From Cohnella thermotolerans DSM 17683 (GTDB lineage Bacteria > Bacillota > Bacilli > Paenibacillales > Paenibacillaceae): a stretch of 64,000 nucleotides of DNA. The notes under the pieces are model-generated. The model made no database searches and was not told the origin of the DNA. It saw nothing but the letters and a program-made list of their open reading frames with translations. The stretch lies in contig NZ_AUCP01000033.1 in NCBI RefSeq assembly GCF_000429825.1, positions 1-64,000 of the forward strand. The letters are read 5' to 3'. Below, piece by piece: positions 35,213-43,620 of this stretch (the stretch's first letter is position 1; each line of letters starts with the position of its first letter). The position numbers and the translations under genes were made by a program.

Positions 35213-35986
35213 ATGCGTCTGTGCAACAAGGTTGTTCTGATTACCGGAGCCGGCTCGGGCATCGGCCGCAGTACCGCGCTGGTGTTCGCGAAGGAAGGCG
35301 CCAGCGTCATCGTGAACGATCTGACCGCCGCTGCGGGCGAAGAGACGGAAGCCGCCATTCGGTCGGAGGGAGGGAAAGCGCTTTTTATCCAAGCGGACGT
35401 GACCGACCCCGCATCGGTTCAGAAGATGGTGGCCCGGGCGATCGGCGAATACGGCCGTATCGACGTGCTGTTCAACAATGCGGGCATCAGCGGCGTCGGC
35501 GCGCTGCACGAGGTGGAGCCGGACGCCTGGGACCGCATCGTCCGCGTCAACGTTCGCGGCGTCTATCTGCCGAGCAAGTACGTGCTGCCGCACATGATGG
35601 AGCGCCGAAACGGCAGCATCATCAACATGTCCTCCTGCGTCGCCGAGATCGGCCTTGCCCGCAGGGCGTCCTATGCGGCGACCAAAGGCGCGGTGCTGGC
35701 GCTGACCAAGTCGATGCAGGTCGACTACGCGTCGTACAATATTAGGGTCAATGCGCTGCTGCCTGGCACGATCCTCACTCCTTTCGTCGAGAAATATTTG
35801 AAGGAATCTTACGACGATCCTCAGGCCGGTCTGGATGGAATCAGGAGGCGCCAGCTGAGCGGAGACTTGGGGCTTCCCGAAGATGTCGCGCAGGCTGCGC
35901 TGTTCCTGGCGTCGGACGAGTCGAAGTTTATGATGGGAAGTCCGCTCTACATTGACGGCGGCGCGGTGTTCGGCAAGAACGCCTGA
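35213..35986 (+). CDS. SDR-family dehydrogenase (sugar or sugar-acid)
   Basis: A 257-residue classical short-chain dehydrogenase: TGAGSGIG near residues 11-18, NNAG near 89, catalytic Ser in NMSS, YAATK near 157-161, and LYIDGG at the end. It is followed by an FAH-family hydrolase gene, the pairing seen in the non-phosphorylated L-fucose and L-rhamnose routes, where an SDR oxidises 2-keto-3-deoxy-sugar acids to diketo acids. It may do this or the first sugar oxidation. Substrate is inferred from the cluster. Confidence 0.88.
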   Translation: MRLCNKVVLITGAGSGIGRSTALVFAKEGASVIVNDLTAAAGEETEAAIRSEGGKALFIQADVTDPASVQKMVARAIGEYGRIDVLFNNAGISGVGALHEVEPDAWDRIVRVNVRGVYLPSKYVLPHMMERRNGSIINMSSCVAEIGLARRASYAATKGAVLALTKSMQVDYASYNIRVNALLPGTILTPFVEKYLKESYDDPQAGLDGIRRRQLSGDLGLPEDVAQAALFLASDESKFMMGSPLYIDGGAVFGKNA

Positions 35987-36014
35987 ATATGATTAGCAGA
36001 GGAGCTGTTGGAAA

Positions 36015-36890
36015 TTGAAGCTGTTCACTTACATACGGGACGGAGCCTCCAAGCTTGGCGTCAAGACCAAGCATGGTTTGGTGGATGCGCAGCAAGCCGG
36101 ATTTGACGGGACGGTGATGGAGATCATCGAAGGCGGCGAAGCGAAGCTAAGCGAGCTGCGGCGCGCCATCGATCGGCTTGACGAGGCCGGCGGTCCTCCC
36201 GCCGGATTGCTCGACGAATCGTCAATCGAATGGGGGCCTTGCGTCACCCGGCCGAACAAAATCATCTGCGTCGGCTTGAATTACCGCAAGCATGCGGAAG
36301 AGACGAACGCTCCGATTCCGGCTTACCCGATACTGTTCAACAAGTTCAACAACACGCTGGCCGGACACTTGGCGCAGATAGCGGTGCCGAAGGTTACCCG
36401 CGAGCTCGACTACGAAGCGGAGCTGGTCATCGTCATCGGCAAGCAAGCCAAGTATGTGCCCAAGGAGCAAGCGCTGGACCACGTGTTCGGTTACGCCTGC
36501 GTCAACGATCTGTCGGCGCGCGATCTTCAGAACCGGACGTCGCAATGGCTGCTCGGCAAGAGCTGCGACGGCTTCAGCCCGCTCGGTCCGTATCTCGTGA
36601 CGGCGGACGAGGTCGGCGATCCGAACCGGCTGGGCATTCGCGCGGTCGTCAATGGCGAGGTTCGGCAGAATTCGAACACGGCGGACATGATCTTCCATTG
36701 CGACGAGATCGTCAGCTACATTTCACAGCACATGACATTGGTGCCGGGGGATCTGATTCTGACCGGAACGCCGGAAGGAGTCGTGCTGGGGCTGCCTCCC
36801 GAGCGGCGGGTCTACCTGAAGCCGGGAGACGAAGTGACGGTCGAGATCGAGAAGCTCGGCTCGCTGACGAACCGGTTCGTCGCGGAATAA
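36015..36890 (+). CDS. Fumarylacetoacetate hydrolase-family protein (2,4-diketo-3-deoxy acid hydrolase candidate)
   Basis: A 291-residue FAH-fold enzyme. The hallmark segments are KIICVGLNYRKHAEE near residue 82, the metal-binding LDYEAELVIVIGK near 133 and GYACVNDLSARDLQNR near 160, then LILTGTPEGVVLG near 250. Family members cleave C-C bonds of diketo acids with a Mg ion. Next to an SDR and not far from an enolase-superfamily dehydratase, the likely substrate is a 2,4-diketo-3-deoxy sugar acid. The start is a TTG with GAGGAG upstream. Confidence 0.88.
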   Translation: MKLFTYIRDGASKLGVKTKHGLVDAQQAGFDGTVMEIIEGGEAKLSELRRAIDRLDEAGGPPAGLLDESSIEWGPCVTRPNKIICVGLNYRKHAEETNAPIPAYPILFNKFNNTLAGHLAQIAVPKVTRELDYEAELVIVIGKQAKYVPKEQALDHVFGYACVNDLSARDLQNRTSQWLLGKSCDGFSPLGPYLVTADEVGDPNRLGIRAVVNGEVRQNSNTADMIFHCDEIVSYISQHMTLVPGDLILTGTPEGVVLGLPPERRVYLKPGDEVTVEIEKLGSLTNRFVAE

Positions 36891-36908
36891 CGAGAAGGCG
36901 GTGGAACG

Positions 36909-37652
36909 ATGGAGCGAAAATATTGGGTGCCGGCGGTGGAGAGAGCGCATCTGGTGCTTCGGGCCATCGCCGCGTCGCCGTCCAAGAAAAGGCTGACGGA
37001 TCTGACGGAAGAGACCGGCATCAACAAGAGCACGATGTTTTCTTTGCTGCAGACGATGGAGGCGCTGGAGTGGGTAAGTCGAAGCGAAGGGGACTATTAC
37101 GAGCTGGGCTCTATCTTTGCCACTCTCGGTCAAGCGTACTTATCCGGGCATCCGCTTGTCGACCGCTTCTTGACGCTGGCTCAGACAACGGTCGACACGA
37201 TTGGCGAGACGGTTCAGCTGTCGCGGCTGGAGCATCGGGAGATCGTTTATCTGGCCAAGAAGGAAGCGAGCCATCCCGTTCGTCTGCTGTCCGAACCGGG
37301 AACAAGGCTGCCCGCCCACACGACGGCGATGGGGAAAGCGCTGCTGGCCGGTCTGCCGGATGCCGACGTCAGGCGGCTGTATGAGGGCTATCCGCTGGAG
37401 AAGCCGACGCCGCACACGATCGACTCTCTGGATCGTCTGCTCTCCGAGCTGGCGGCCATTCGCCGGAACGGCTGCGCCTTCGACGCGGAAGAGGCCGTGC
37501 TCGGCTTCCGCTGCGTTGCGGCGCCGGTCCGCGACCTCCGCGGCAGCGTGCAGGCGGCCGTCAGCGTGTCGATGCTTAGCCAGCAATGGACGTCCAAACG
37601 CGATGCGGCCACGGCGGCCATTCGCAAGCTTGCGGACGAGCTGTCGCGCTAG
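36909..37652 (+). CDS. IclR-family transcriptional regulator
   Basis: A 247-residue IclR protein: N-terminal winged helix (AHLVLRAIAASPSKKRLTDL, GINKSTMFSLLQTMEAL) and C-terminal GAF-like effector domain (PAHTTAMGKALLAGLPD, AVLGFRCVAAPVRD, AVSVSML). It ends the SDR-FAH operon and probably represses it from the AAACTAA sites at 35165-35194, with a sugar-acid intermediate as inducer. The ATG has GAAGGCGG before it. Confidence 0.9.
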   Translation: MERKYWVPAVERAHLVLRAIAASPSKKRLTDLTEETGINKSTMFSLLQTMEALEWVSRSEGDYYELGSIFATLGQAYLSGHPLVDRFLTLAQTTVDTIGETVQLSRLEHREIVYLAKKEASHPVRLLSEPGTRLPAHTTAMGKALLAGLPDADVRRLYEGYPLEKPTPHTIDSLDRLLSELAAIRRNGCAFDAEEAVLGFRCVAAPVRDLRGSVQAAVSVSMLSQQWTSKRDAATAAIRKLADELSR

Positions 37653-37938
37653 CGCCCGTCCGACTTGATGGGCCCTGCGGAAATTGAACTTTCGGCAACT
37701 AACGACTCGATCCAGGGGGGGCGGCTAGCTCGAACTTCGGCATCCGGACCATCGGAATCGCTTGGAGCGCTTCGCGGAGGCAGTGTTGACCGCGCCCGCC
37801 CGCGAGCCGCAGGAGCCGCCGCCGCGCCTATCGATGAATATCAATCGCAAGAGCCGCTGTTGCTGACGCCGTCAGCCGGGGGCTTTGTTATTTTGCGCAA
37901 TTCCTTCAACGAAGGAGTACACGCTATCTTCGCCGTCG
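37653..37938 (+). other. Intergenic stretch, possible gene remnant
   Basis: No intact gene. A short reading frame at about 37760-37865 (LERFAEAVLTAPAREP) has the look of coding sequence but no start and no clear family. A small GCTGAC/GTCAGC hairpin lies near 37862-37876. The 3' end of the AraC gene follows. Confidence 0.3.
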
Positions 37939-38826
37939 TTACTTCCGCATGCCGTGCGGGGCGGCGGGCGCGTTGCGGCGAAAAGCGCGCGGACTCATGC
38001 CGTGATAAGCGGTGAAGTGGCGGGTGAACGGGTGTATCGACGGATAGCCAAGCCGCTCGGCGATCGCCGTCACGCTCAGCGCGCTCTCGCGCAGCAGGTG
38101 CGCCGCGCGCTTCATTAGCAGACGCTGCCGGTAGGCGTGGGGCGTCATACCGGTCTCGCGCAGGAACAATTCGTGGAAGTACGAGCGCTTGAGGCCGCAT
38201 ATCCGCGCCCAATTCTCTACCGGCTCGCGGAGATCCGGCTGCTGCTCGTCCAGCCGGGCCAGCAGCCGGACGATCCGATAGTCGCTTGGCCGGCGCGTAT
38301 GGATGGCGTTGTACCAGCCGAGCATCCAAGCGTAGAACAGGCTGTTCGTCGCTTCGTTCCGGTAATAGGCCGACTCGTCGAACACTTTGGCGATGTGGAG
38401 GAACGCTTCGTACAGCCAGGGATAAGGCTGCAGGGAGAACGCCCCGGGCAGAGCGTCCAGCTCGTCGCACGGCAGCTCCGCCGCGAGCGGGACGGTGGGC
38501 GGAAGCCGTTCCGGGAAATGGGCGAAATGCCGGTTCGCCGACACGGGAGCGTCGCGCTCCCACATGTCGAAGTAGAGGTTGTGGGAAGGGAGCGGATGCT
38601 CGCGCGAGATGTGGAAGGCGTGCGGCTGGCCGGGTCGCAGGAAGAAGAGCGAACGCTTCTCGATCGGGTAGCGGATGCCTTCGATCTCGAATTCGCCCGG
38701 GCCGTCCGGGAACAGATGCATCGCATAGACGCTGCAGACGCGCAGCTTCTCGTTGGCGCTGCCGTCGTACAGATAAGGCATATATTCGCCGACGAACGGC
38801 GTCGCTTCGGACAGTTTGCGGTTCAT
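37939..38826 (-). CDS. AraC-family regulator
   Basis: A 295-residue AraC protein with an N-terminal cupin-like sensor half (RSLFFLRPGQPHAFHIS) and two C-terminal helix-turn-helix motifs (WARICGLKRSYFHELFLRET and LSVTAIAERLGYPSIHPF, then TRHF). The ATG at 38826 has TGGAG ahead of it; an upstream in-frame TTG is less likely. It is divergent from the SDR, dehydratase and GH95 operon and probably controls it across the 203-base gap. Effector is likely a sugar but is unknown. Confidence 0.87.
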   Translation of the reverse strand: MNRKLSEATPFVGEYMPYLYDGSANEKLRVCSVYAMHLFPDGPGEFEIEGIRYPIEKRSLFFLRPGQPHAFHISREHPLPSHNLYFDMWERDAPVSANRHFAHFPERLPPTVPLAAELPCDELDALPGAFSLQPYPWLYEAFLHIAKVFDESAYYRNEATNSLFYAWMLGWYNAIHTRRPSDYRIVRLLARLDEQQPDLREPVENWARICGLKRSYFHELFLRETGMTPHAYRQRLLMKRAAHLLRESALSVTAIAERLGYPSIHPFTRHFTAYHGMSPRAFRRNAPAAPHGMRK

Positions 38827-38915
38827 AGGGCGTCGCTCCAGTCGCGATGAAGTCAACTAAAATTGACGGACAAAATGATAAATAAATGGATGCGCTATCA
38901 AAGACGGATTCACTC

Positions 38916-38958
38916 TATAATGATACGATAAATGCACGGAATACGGTATCCGGTATTC
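38916..38958 (+). promoter_or_regulatory. Divergent control region: -10 box and inverted repeat
   Basis: TATAAT at 38916-38921 (no good -35, as expected for an activator-dependent promoter) and an inverted repeat GAATAC / GTATTC (38939-38944, 38953-38958) lie between the AraC gene and the SDR at 39030. Confidence 0.45.
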
Positions 38959-39029
38959 ATTGTTTAACGGATGAATTGGCAACTGATGAATGAGCAAGCG
39001 GCTGTGCCGGCGGCAAAGGGGGATTCGCT

Positions 39030-39797
39030 GTGCGCTTCGAGGGGAAGGTAGCGATCGTCACCGGGGGCGGTTCCGGCATCGGCGAGGTCAGCGCGGAGCG
39101 GTTCGCGGCGGAGGGAGCGAGCGTCGTCATCGCAGATTGGAACGAGGAGGCGGGAAGACGCGTCGCCGATCGGTTGAACGGCGCTTACGGGTCCGGCTGC
39201 GCCATCGCCGTGCGGACGGACGTCTCCCGCGAGGAGGAGGCGCGGAACATCGTCGAACGGACATTGCGCGCCTACGGGCGGCTGGACATTCTGTTCAACA
39301 ACGCGGCGGTCATTCTGCCCAAGCCGCTCGCGGCCATCGCCGCTGAGGAGTTCGACCGCGTCATCGCGGTCAACTTGAAGGGCGTCTTCCTGATGACGAA
39401 GCATGCGGCTCCGGAACTGCAGCGAACCCGGGGCGCGATCGTCAACATGGCTTCGCTGAACGGACTGGTCGGCCAGCGGCAGAACCCGGTCTATGCGGCG
39501 TCCAAAGGGGCGATCATCGCGATGAGCAAGTCGCTGGCGCTCGACTTCGCCGCGTCCGGCGTCCGGGTCAACTGCGTCTGCCCGGCCGGAGTCATGACGC
39601 CGCTGCTGGAAGAGTGGACGCTCCGGCAGGACGATCCGGCGGCGACGGTTCAGGCGCTGAACGACATGCATCCGCTCGGCCGGCCGGCCTCCGCCGAGGA
39701 GGTCGCGCAGGCGGTGCTTTACTTGGCGAGCGCCGAATCGTCGTTCGTCACCGGAGTGGCGCTGCCGGTCGACGGCGGCGCTATGCTTGGCTATTGA
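39030..39797 (+). CDS. SDR-family dehydrogenase in deoxysugar cluster
   Basis: A 255-residue classical SDR: TGGGSGIG near residues 11-18, NNAA near 89, Ser in NMASLNG, YAASK at about 155-159, and ALPVDGGAML at the end. The first gene of an operon with an enolase-superfamily dehydratase and a GH95 enzyme; a role as L-fucose-type dehydrogenase or 2-keto-3-deoxy acid dehydrogenase fits the cluster. It differs clearly from the SDR at 35213. The start is a GTG after AAAGGGGG. Confidence 0.88.
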   Translation: MRFEGKVAIVTGGGSGIGEVSAERFAAEGASVVIADWNEEAGRRVADRLNGAYGSGCAIAVRTDVSREEEARNIVERTLRAYGRLDILFNNAAVILPKPLAAIAAEEFDRVIAVNLKGVFLMTKHAAPELQRTRGAIVNMASLNGLVGQRQNPVYAASKGAIIAMSKSLALDFAASGVRVNCVCPAGVMTPLLEEWTLRQDDPAATVQALNDMHPLGRPASAEEVAQAVLYLASAESSFVTGVALPVDGGAMLGY

Positions 39798-39821
39798 TCG
39801 ACAACACAGGGAGAGAGAAAA

Positions 39822-40919
39822 ATGAAGATTACGAGAGTGGAATCGTTCGTGCTGCACGTGCCGATTACGCCGCCGATTACGGACGCGATCAACGCGGCGA
39901 CCCATTGGGGGCTGCCGGGCGTGCGCATTTTCACCGACGAAGGGTTCACCGGTTACGGCTATACCGGCACGACCGCGCACGGCGACGATATGATCGCGGA
40001 TACGATCGACCGCTATTACGCGCCGGAGCTGATCGGCAAGGATCCCTTTATGGTCAAGGAGATCTGGGACTCGCTGCGCTTCGGCAAGATGCACTGGATC
40101 GGCCGCGCCGGCATCGCGCACATGGCGCTCGCCGCCGTCGATATTGCGCTGTGGGACCTGATGGCGAAAGCGTCGAACAAGCCGCTATGGAAATATCTGG
40201 GCGGCCATAAGAGCAAAGACATCAAGGCGTACAACACGAACGGCGGCTGGCTGAACTGGTCGAAGGAACGGCTGCTGAAAGACGTGGCGGACATCGTCGA
40301 ACAGGGCTTCACCGGCGTCAAGATCAAGGTGGGCAAGCCCGATCCGCGCGAGGATTACGATCGGGTCAAGGCGGTGCGCCAGGCGATCGGCGACGACATT
40401 ATCTTCATGATCGACGTCAACCAGCAATGGAACCTCAACACGGCGATGACTTGGGGCCGCAAGCTGGAAGAGTTCGACCTGTTCTGGCTCGAGGAGCCGC
40501 TGAATCCGGACGACATACTCGGCCACAAGAAGCTGGCGGACGAGCTCAACGTTCCGATCGCGCTCGGCGAGCACGTGTACAATAAATACGCGTTCAGAGA
40601 TTACATTCACCAGGGAGCGGTCGAATATTGCCAGGTCGACGTCACCCGCGTAGGCGGCATTACGGAATGGCTGCAAGTGGCGAGTCTTGCGGCGGCGTAC
40701 GACGTGCCGGTCTGCCCCCATGTCGGCGACATGGGCCAAATTCACCAGCATCTCGTCGCAGCGACGCAGGGAGCGGTCATGCTCGAGTATATCCCGTGGA
40801 TTCGCGACATCTTCGTCGAACCGGCGACGGTGCGAAACGGCATGTATGTCTTGCCCGAGCTGCCCGGCGCGTCGACGGAGATTGCGCCGCGGTACTTCGA
40901 GCGGTATCGGCTTCGATAG
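39822..40919 (+). CDS. Enolase-superfamily sugar-acid dehydratase (mandelate racemase/muconate lactonising type)
   Basis: A 365-residue enzyme with N-terminal capping domain and C-terminal TIM barrel. The active-site pattern is complete: Lys167-x-Lys169 in GVKIKVG, Mg ligands Asp198 (IDVNQQW), Glu224 (WLEEP) and Glu250 (LGEHV), and His300 (CPHVGD). Such Lys/His arrangements abstract a proton alpha to a carboxylate, as in L-fuconate, D-galactonate and related dehydratases. With SDR and GH95 neighbours an aldonate dehydratase is likely; which sugar acid is open. GAGAGAG precedes the ATG. Confidence 0.88.
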   Translation: MKITRVESFVLHVPITPPITDAINAATHWGLPGVRIFTDEGFTGYGYTGTTAHGDDMIADTIDRYYAPELIGKDPFMVKEIWDSLRFGKMHWIGRAGIAHMALAAVDIALWDLMAKASNKPLWKYLGGHKSKDIKAYNTNGGWLNWSKERLLKDVADIVEQGFTGVKIKVGKPDPREDYDRVKAVRQAIGDDIIFMIDVNQQWNLNTAMTWGRKLEEFDLFWLEEPLNPDDILGHKKLADELNVPIALGEHVYNKYAFRDYIHQGAVEYCQVDVTRVGGITEWLQVASLAAAYDVPVCPHVGDMGQIHQHLVAATQGAVMLEYIPWIRDIFVEPATVRNGMYVLPELPGASTEIAPRYFERYRLR

Positions 40920-40945
40920 CACGGACGGCGGGAGGTGAACGCGGC

Positions 40946-43342
40946 ATGCAACCAGTGGACAAAGCGGCATCGGATGCAAGATACAACGAGATGAAGCTCC
41001 GGTACGAGACGCCCGCGTTGGAATGGTCGCAAGGGCTGCCGCTCGGCAACGGCCGCCTGGGCATCGTTCTGCACGGGGACGCCGGACATGACCGGTGGAC
41101 GGTGACGGAATCGACGTACTGGTCCGGCAAGCGGGAGCGGACGCCGAGCCCGTCTGCGGGCAAGGCCGATCTGGAGCGGATGCGCCGGCTGTTCTTCTCC
41201 GGCGATTACGCCCGAGGCGAAGCGGAGGCGGGGCGGCTGCTGCAGCCGGTCAAAGGCAACTTCGGCACCAATCTCCAAGTGTGCGAGCTGAAGATCGATC
41301 ATGCGCACGTACTGGCGGAAGAGCGGCCGTACGCGCGCGAGCTGTCGCTTGAGGACGCGGTCGCCCGCTCCGAATGGCGGGCGGAGGGCGCCGTCTTCCG
41401 CAGCGAGTCGTTCGCTTCGCATGCGGATGGAATTGCGGTATCGCGAATCCGGAGCGATCGGCCGGGCGCTGTATCGTTCTTGCTCGGTCTCGAAGGGCGA
41501 ACGGAGACGTTCGAGGCACGGACCGACGGCGCAGCGGCGATCGTCTTCGCCGGCCGGGCGACGGAGCGCGTGCACAGCGACGGCGAATGCGGCGTGAGCT
41601 GCCGAGGCGCGGTCCGCATCGCCGTGCGCGGCGGAGCCGTTCGCGCCGATGGAGACCGGCTTGTTGTCGAAGGGGCGGACGAGGCTTGGATCTGGCTGGC
41701 GCTTGACACGGATTACGAGCGGGAAGGCGAAGAATGGGCGGCCGCGGCCGAAAAGCGGCTGCGGCTCGCCCTGGACAAAGGGTACGACCGCGTGCGGGAA
41801 GACCATATCCGGGATTACCGCAGCCTGTACGGGAGGGTCGAGCTACGATTGAGCGGCAGCGGCAATGACAGCGGCAGCGATGCCGAAGTCGAGCGCGCGT
41901 CGCTGCCGACCGACGAACGGATCCGGCTGCTGCGCAGCGGCGCGGGAGAAGATCCGCAGCTGTACGCGCTGTTCTACCAGTACGGCCGCTACCTGACTAT
42001 CGCCGGCTCGCGCGCCGATTCGCCGCTGCCGCTGCATCTGCAGGGCATCTGGAACGACGGCGAAGCGAACCGGATGGCCTGGAGCTGCGATTATCATCTC
42101 GATGTCAATACGGAGATGAACTATTATCCGGCCGAGAGCGGCAATCTCGGCGAATGCCAGCTGCCGCTCGTCCGCTTCGTCTCCCGGCTTGCGGAAGCCG
42201 GACGCGAGACGGCGCGGGACTTCTACGGGTGCGAGGGCTGGGTCGCCCATGTTTTTACGAACGCATGGGGCTTCACGGCGCCGGGCTGGCACTACTCTTG
42301 GGGCATGAACGTGACCGGCGGATTGTGGATCGCCGCCCAGCTGCGGGAGCGCTACGAGTTCGGACTCGACCGCGAATATTTGGAGCGCGTCGCTTATCCC
42401 GTCCTTAAGGAGGCCGCGCTGTTCTTCCTCGACTACATGACGGTGCATCCGAAGTACGGCTGGCTCGTCACCGGACCGGCCAACTCGCCGGAGAACAGCT
42501 TCTTCGCCGAAGCGGCCGGCTCGGCGCAGCATCACCTGTCGATGGGACCGACGATGGACCAGACGCTCGTGCGGGAGTTGTTCGAATTCTGTCTCGCGGC
42601 GGCGCGGACGCTGGAGACGGATCCCGAGCTGCGCGACCGGCTGGATCAGGCGCTGAAGCTTCTTCCGCCGCTGCAGGTCGGCGCGCGCGGCCAACTGCAG
42701 GAATGGCTGGAAGACTACGGAGAAGCCCAGCCCGATCATCGGCATCTGTCGCATCTATACGGGCTGTACCCGGGCCGCGCGATTACGCCGGATGCGACGC
42801 CGGAGCTTGCCGCCGCGGCGAGAACGTCGCTCGAGACCCGCAAGCGCAGCCAAGGGCTGGAAGACGTCGAATTCACGCTGGCGCTGTTCGCCTCCGGATT
42901 CGCCAGGCTGCGCGACGGCGATGAGGCGCTGACGCATCTGGCATATCTGATCGGCGAGCTCAGCTATGACAACTTGTTCACCTTCTCGAAGTCAGGCATC
43001 GCCGGCGCGGAGACCCGTATTTTCGTCGCGGACGGCAACTTCGGGGGAGCGGCCGCCATCGCCGAGATGCTCGTTCAGGGCCATGCCGGATTCGTCGAGC
43101 TGCTGCCCGCGCTTCCCGGGCAGTGGCGTTCGGGCCGCGTCTTGGGGCTGCGCGTCAAAGGCGGGCTGGAGGTCGACATCCGCTGGCAGGACGGCGAACT
43201 GAGCGAGGCGGAGATCAAGGCGTTCGCCTCCGGCGCGACCGAGGTGCGCTTCCGCGACCGCTCCGTCTCTCTGACATTTGCGCGGGGAGAGCGCATCGTC
43301 CTGGACCGCGAGCTTCGTCTCACGAAGGCGGCTGCGCTTTAA
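40946..43342 (+). CDS. GH95-family glycoside hydrolase (alpha-L-fucosidase/galactosidase type)
   Basis: A 798-residue enzyme: N-terminal beta-domain (ALEWSQGLPLGNGRLG), then an (alpha/alpha)6 barrel with PLHLQGIWND, YHLDVNTEMNYYPAE, the general-acid region GPANSPENSF, and GLYPG near residue 600. No signal peptide, so intracellular. Compared with characterised fucosidases, the usual N-x-N before TEMNY is D-V-N here, and the TGWS.AW segment carrying the catalytic Asp is replaced by DVEFTLAL, so specificity or activity may differ. The ATG has GGAGGTG upstream; the frame opens earlier but overlaps the dehydratase gene. Confidence 0.85.
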   Translation: MQPVDKAASDARYNEMKLRYETPALEWSQGLPLGNGRLGIVLHGDAGHDRWTVTESTYWSGKRERTPSPSAGKADLERMRRLFFSGDYARGEAEAGRLLQPVKGNFGTNLQVCELKIDHAHVLAEERPYARELSLEDAVARSEWRAEGAVFRSESFASHADGIAVSRIRSDRPGAVSFLLGLEGRTETFEARTDGAAAIVFAGRATERVHSDGECGVSCRGAVRIAVRGGAVRADGDRLVVEGADEAWIWLALDTDYEREGEEWAAAAEKRLRLALDKGYDRVREDHIRDYRSLYGRVELRLSGSGNDSGSDAEVERASLPTDERIRLLRSGAGEDPQLYALFYQYGRYLTIAGSRADSPLPLHLQGIWNDGEANRMAWSCDYHLDVNTEMNYYPAESGNLGECQLPLVRFVSRLAEAGRETARDFYGCEGWVAHVFTNAWGFTAPGWHYSWGMNVTGGLWIAAQLRERYEFGLDREYLERVAYPVLKEAALFFLDYMTVHPKYGWLVTGPANSPENSFFAEAAGSAQHHLSMGPTMDQTLVRELFEFCLAAARTLETDPELRDRLDQALKLLPPLQVGARGQLQEWLEDYGEAQPDHRHLSHLYGLYPGRAITPDATPELAAAARTSLETRKRSQGLEDVEFTLALFASGFARLRDGDEALTHLAYLIGELSYDNLFTFSKSGIAGAETRIFVADGNFGGAAAIAEMLVQGHAGFVELLPALPGQWRSGRVLGLRVKGGLEVDIRWQDGELSEAEIKAFASGATEVRFRDRSVSLTFARGERIVLDRELRLTKAAAL

Positions 43343-43375
43343 CGACAGATGCAATCACGAATTTGCCGCATCGGC

Positions 43376-43403
43376 AACTGCGAGGGAGTTTCTCCCCGCG
43401 GTT
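43376..43403 (+). terminator. Probable terminator after GH95
   Basis: AACTGCG-A-GGGAG / CTCCC-CGCGGTT hairpin with one bulged base, then TGCTTTTC. Nothing else is recognised in 43404-43620. Confidence 0.55.
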
Positions 43404-43620
43404 GCTTTTCGCCGTTTTGCGGCGGGATATCTCCCGATAGGGAAAGCAGCGAGCCCGCTCGGCGAATTCGGCAACAAGCAGACGTTCCGTGGCTTTAGGC
43501 GCTATTCTAACGATGCGGAAGTCCGGCCTTACCGCGAAACAGGTTTGACGGCGACCTGACATGGCACGCGGCCGTTGCGCCGTCCGCTTATTCATTTGAC
43601 TCGGAAGGAGAGTATCGAGC

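Noticed and set aside
40628-40945. Upstream in-frame part of the GH95 ORF
   Set aside because: Overlaps the dehydratase gene out of frame; GGAGGTG and ATG at 40946 give the normal N-terminus.
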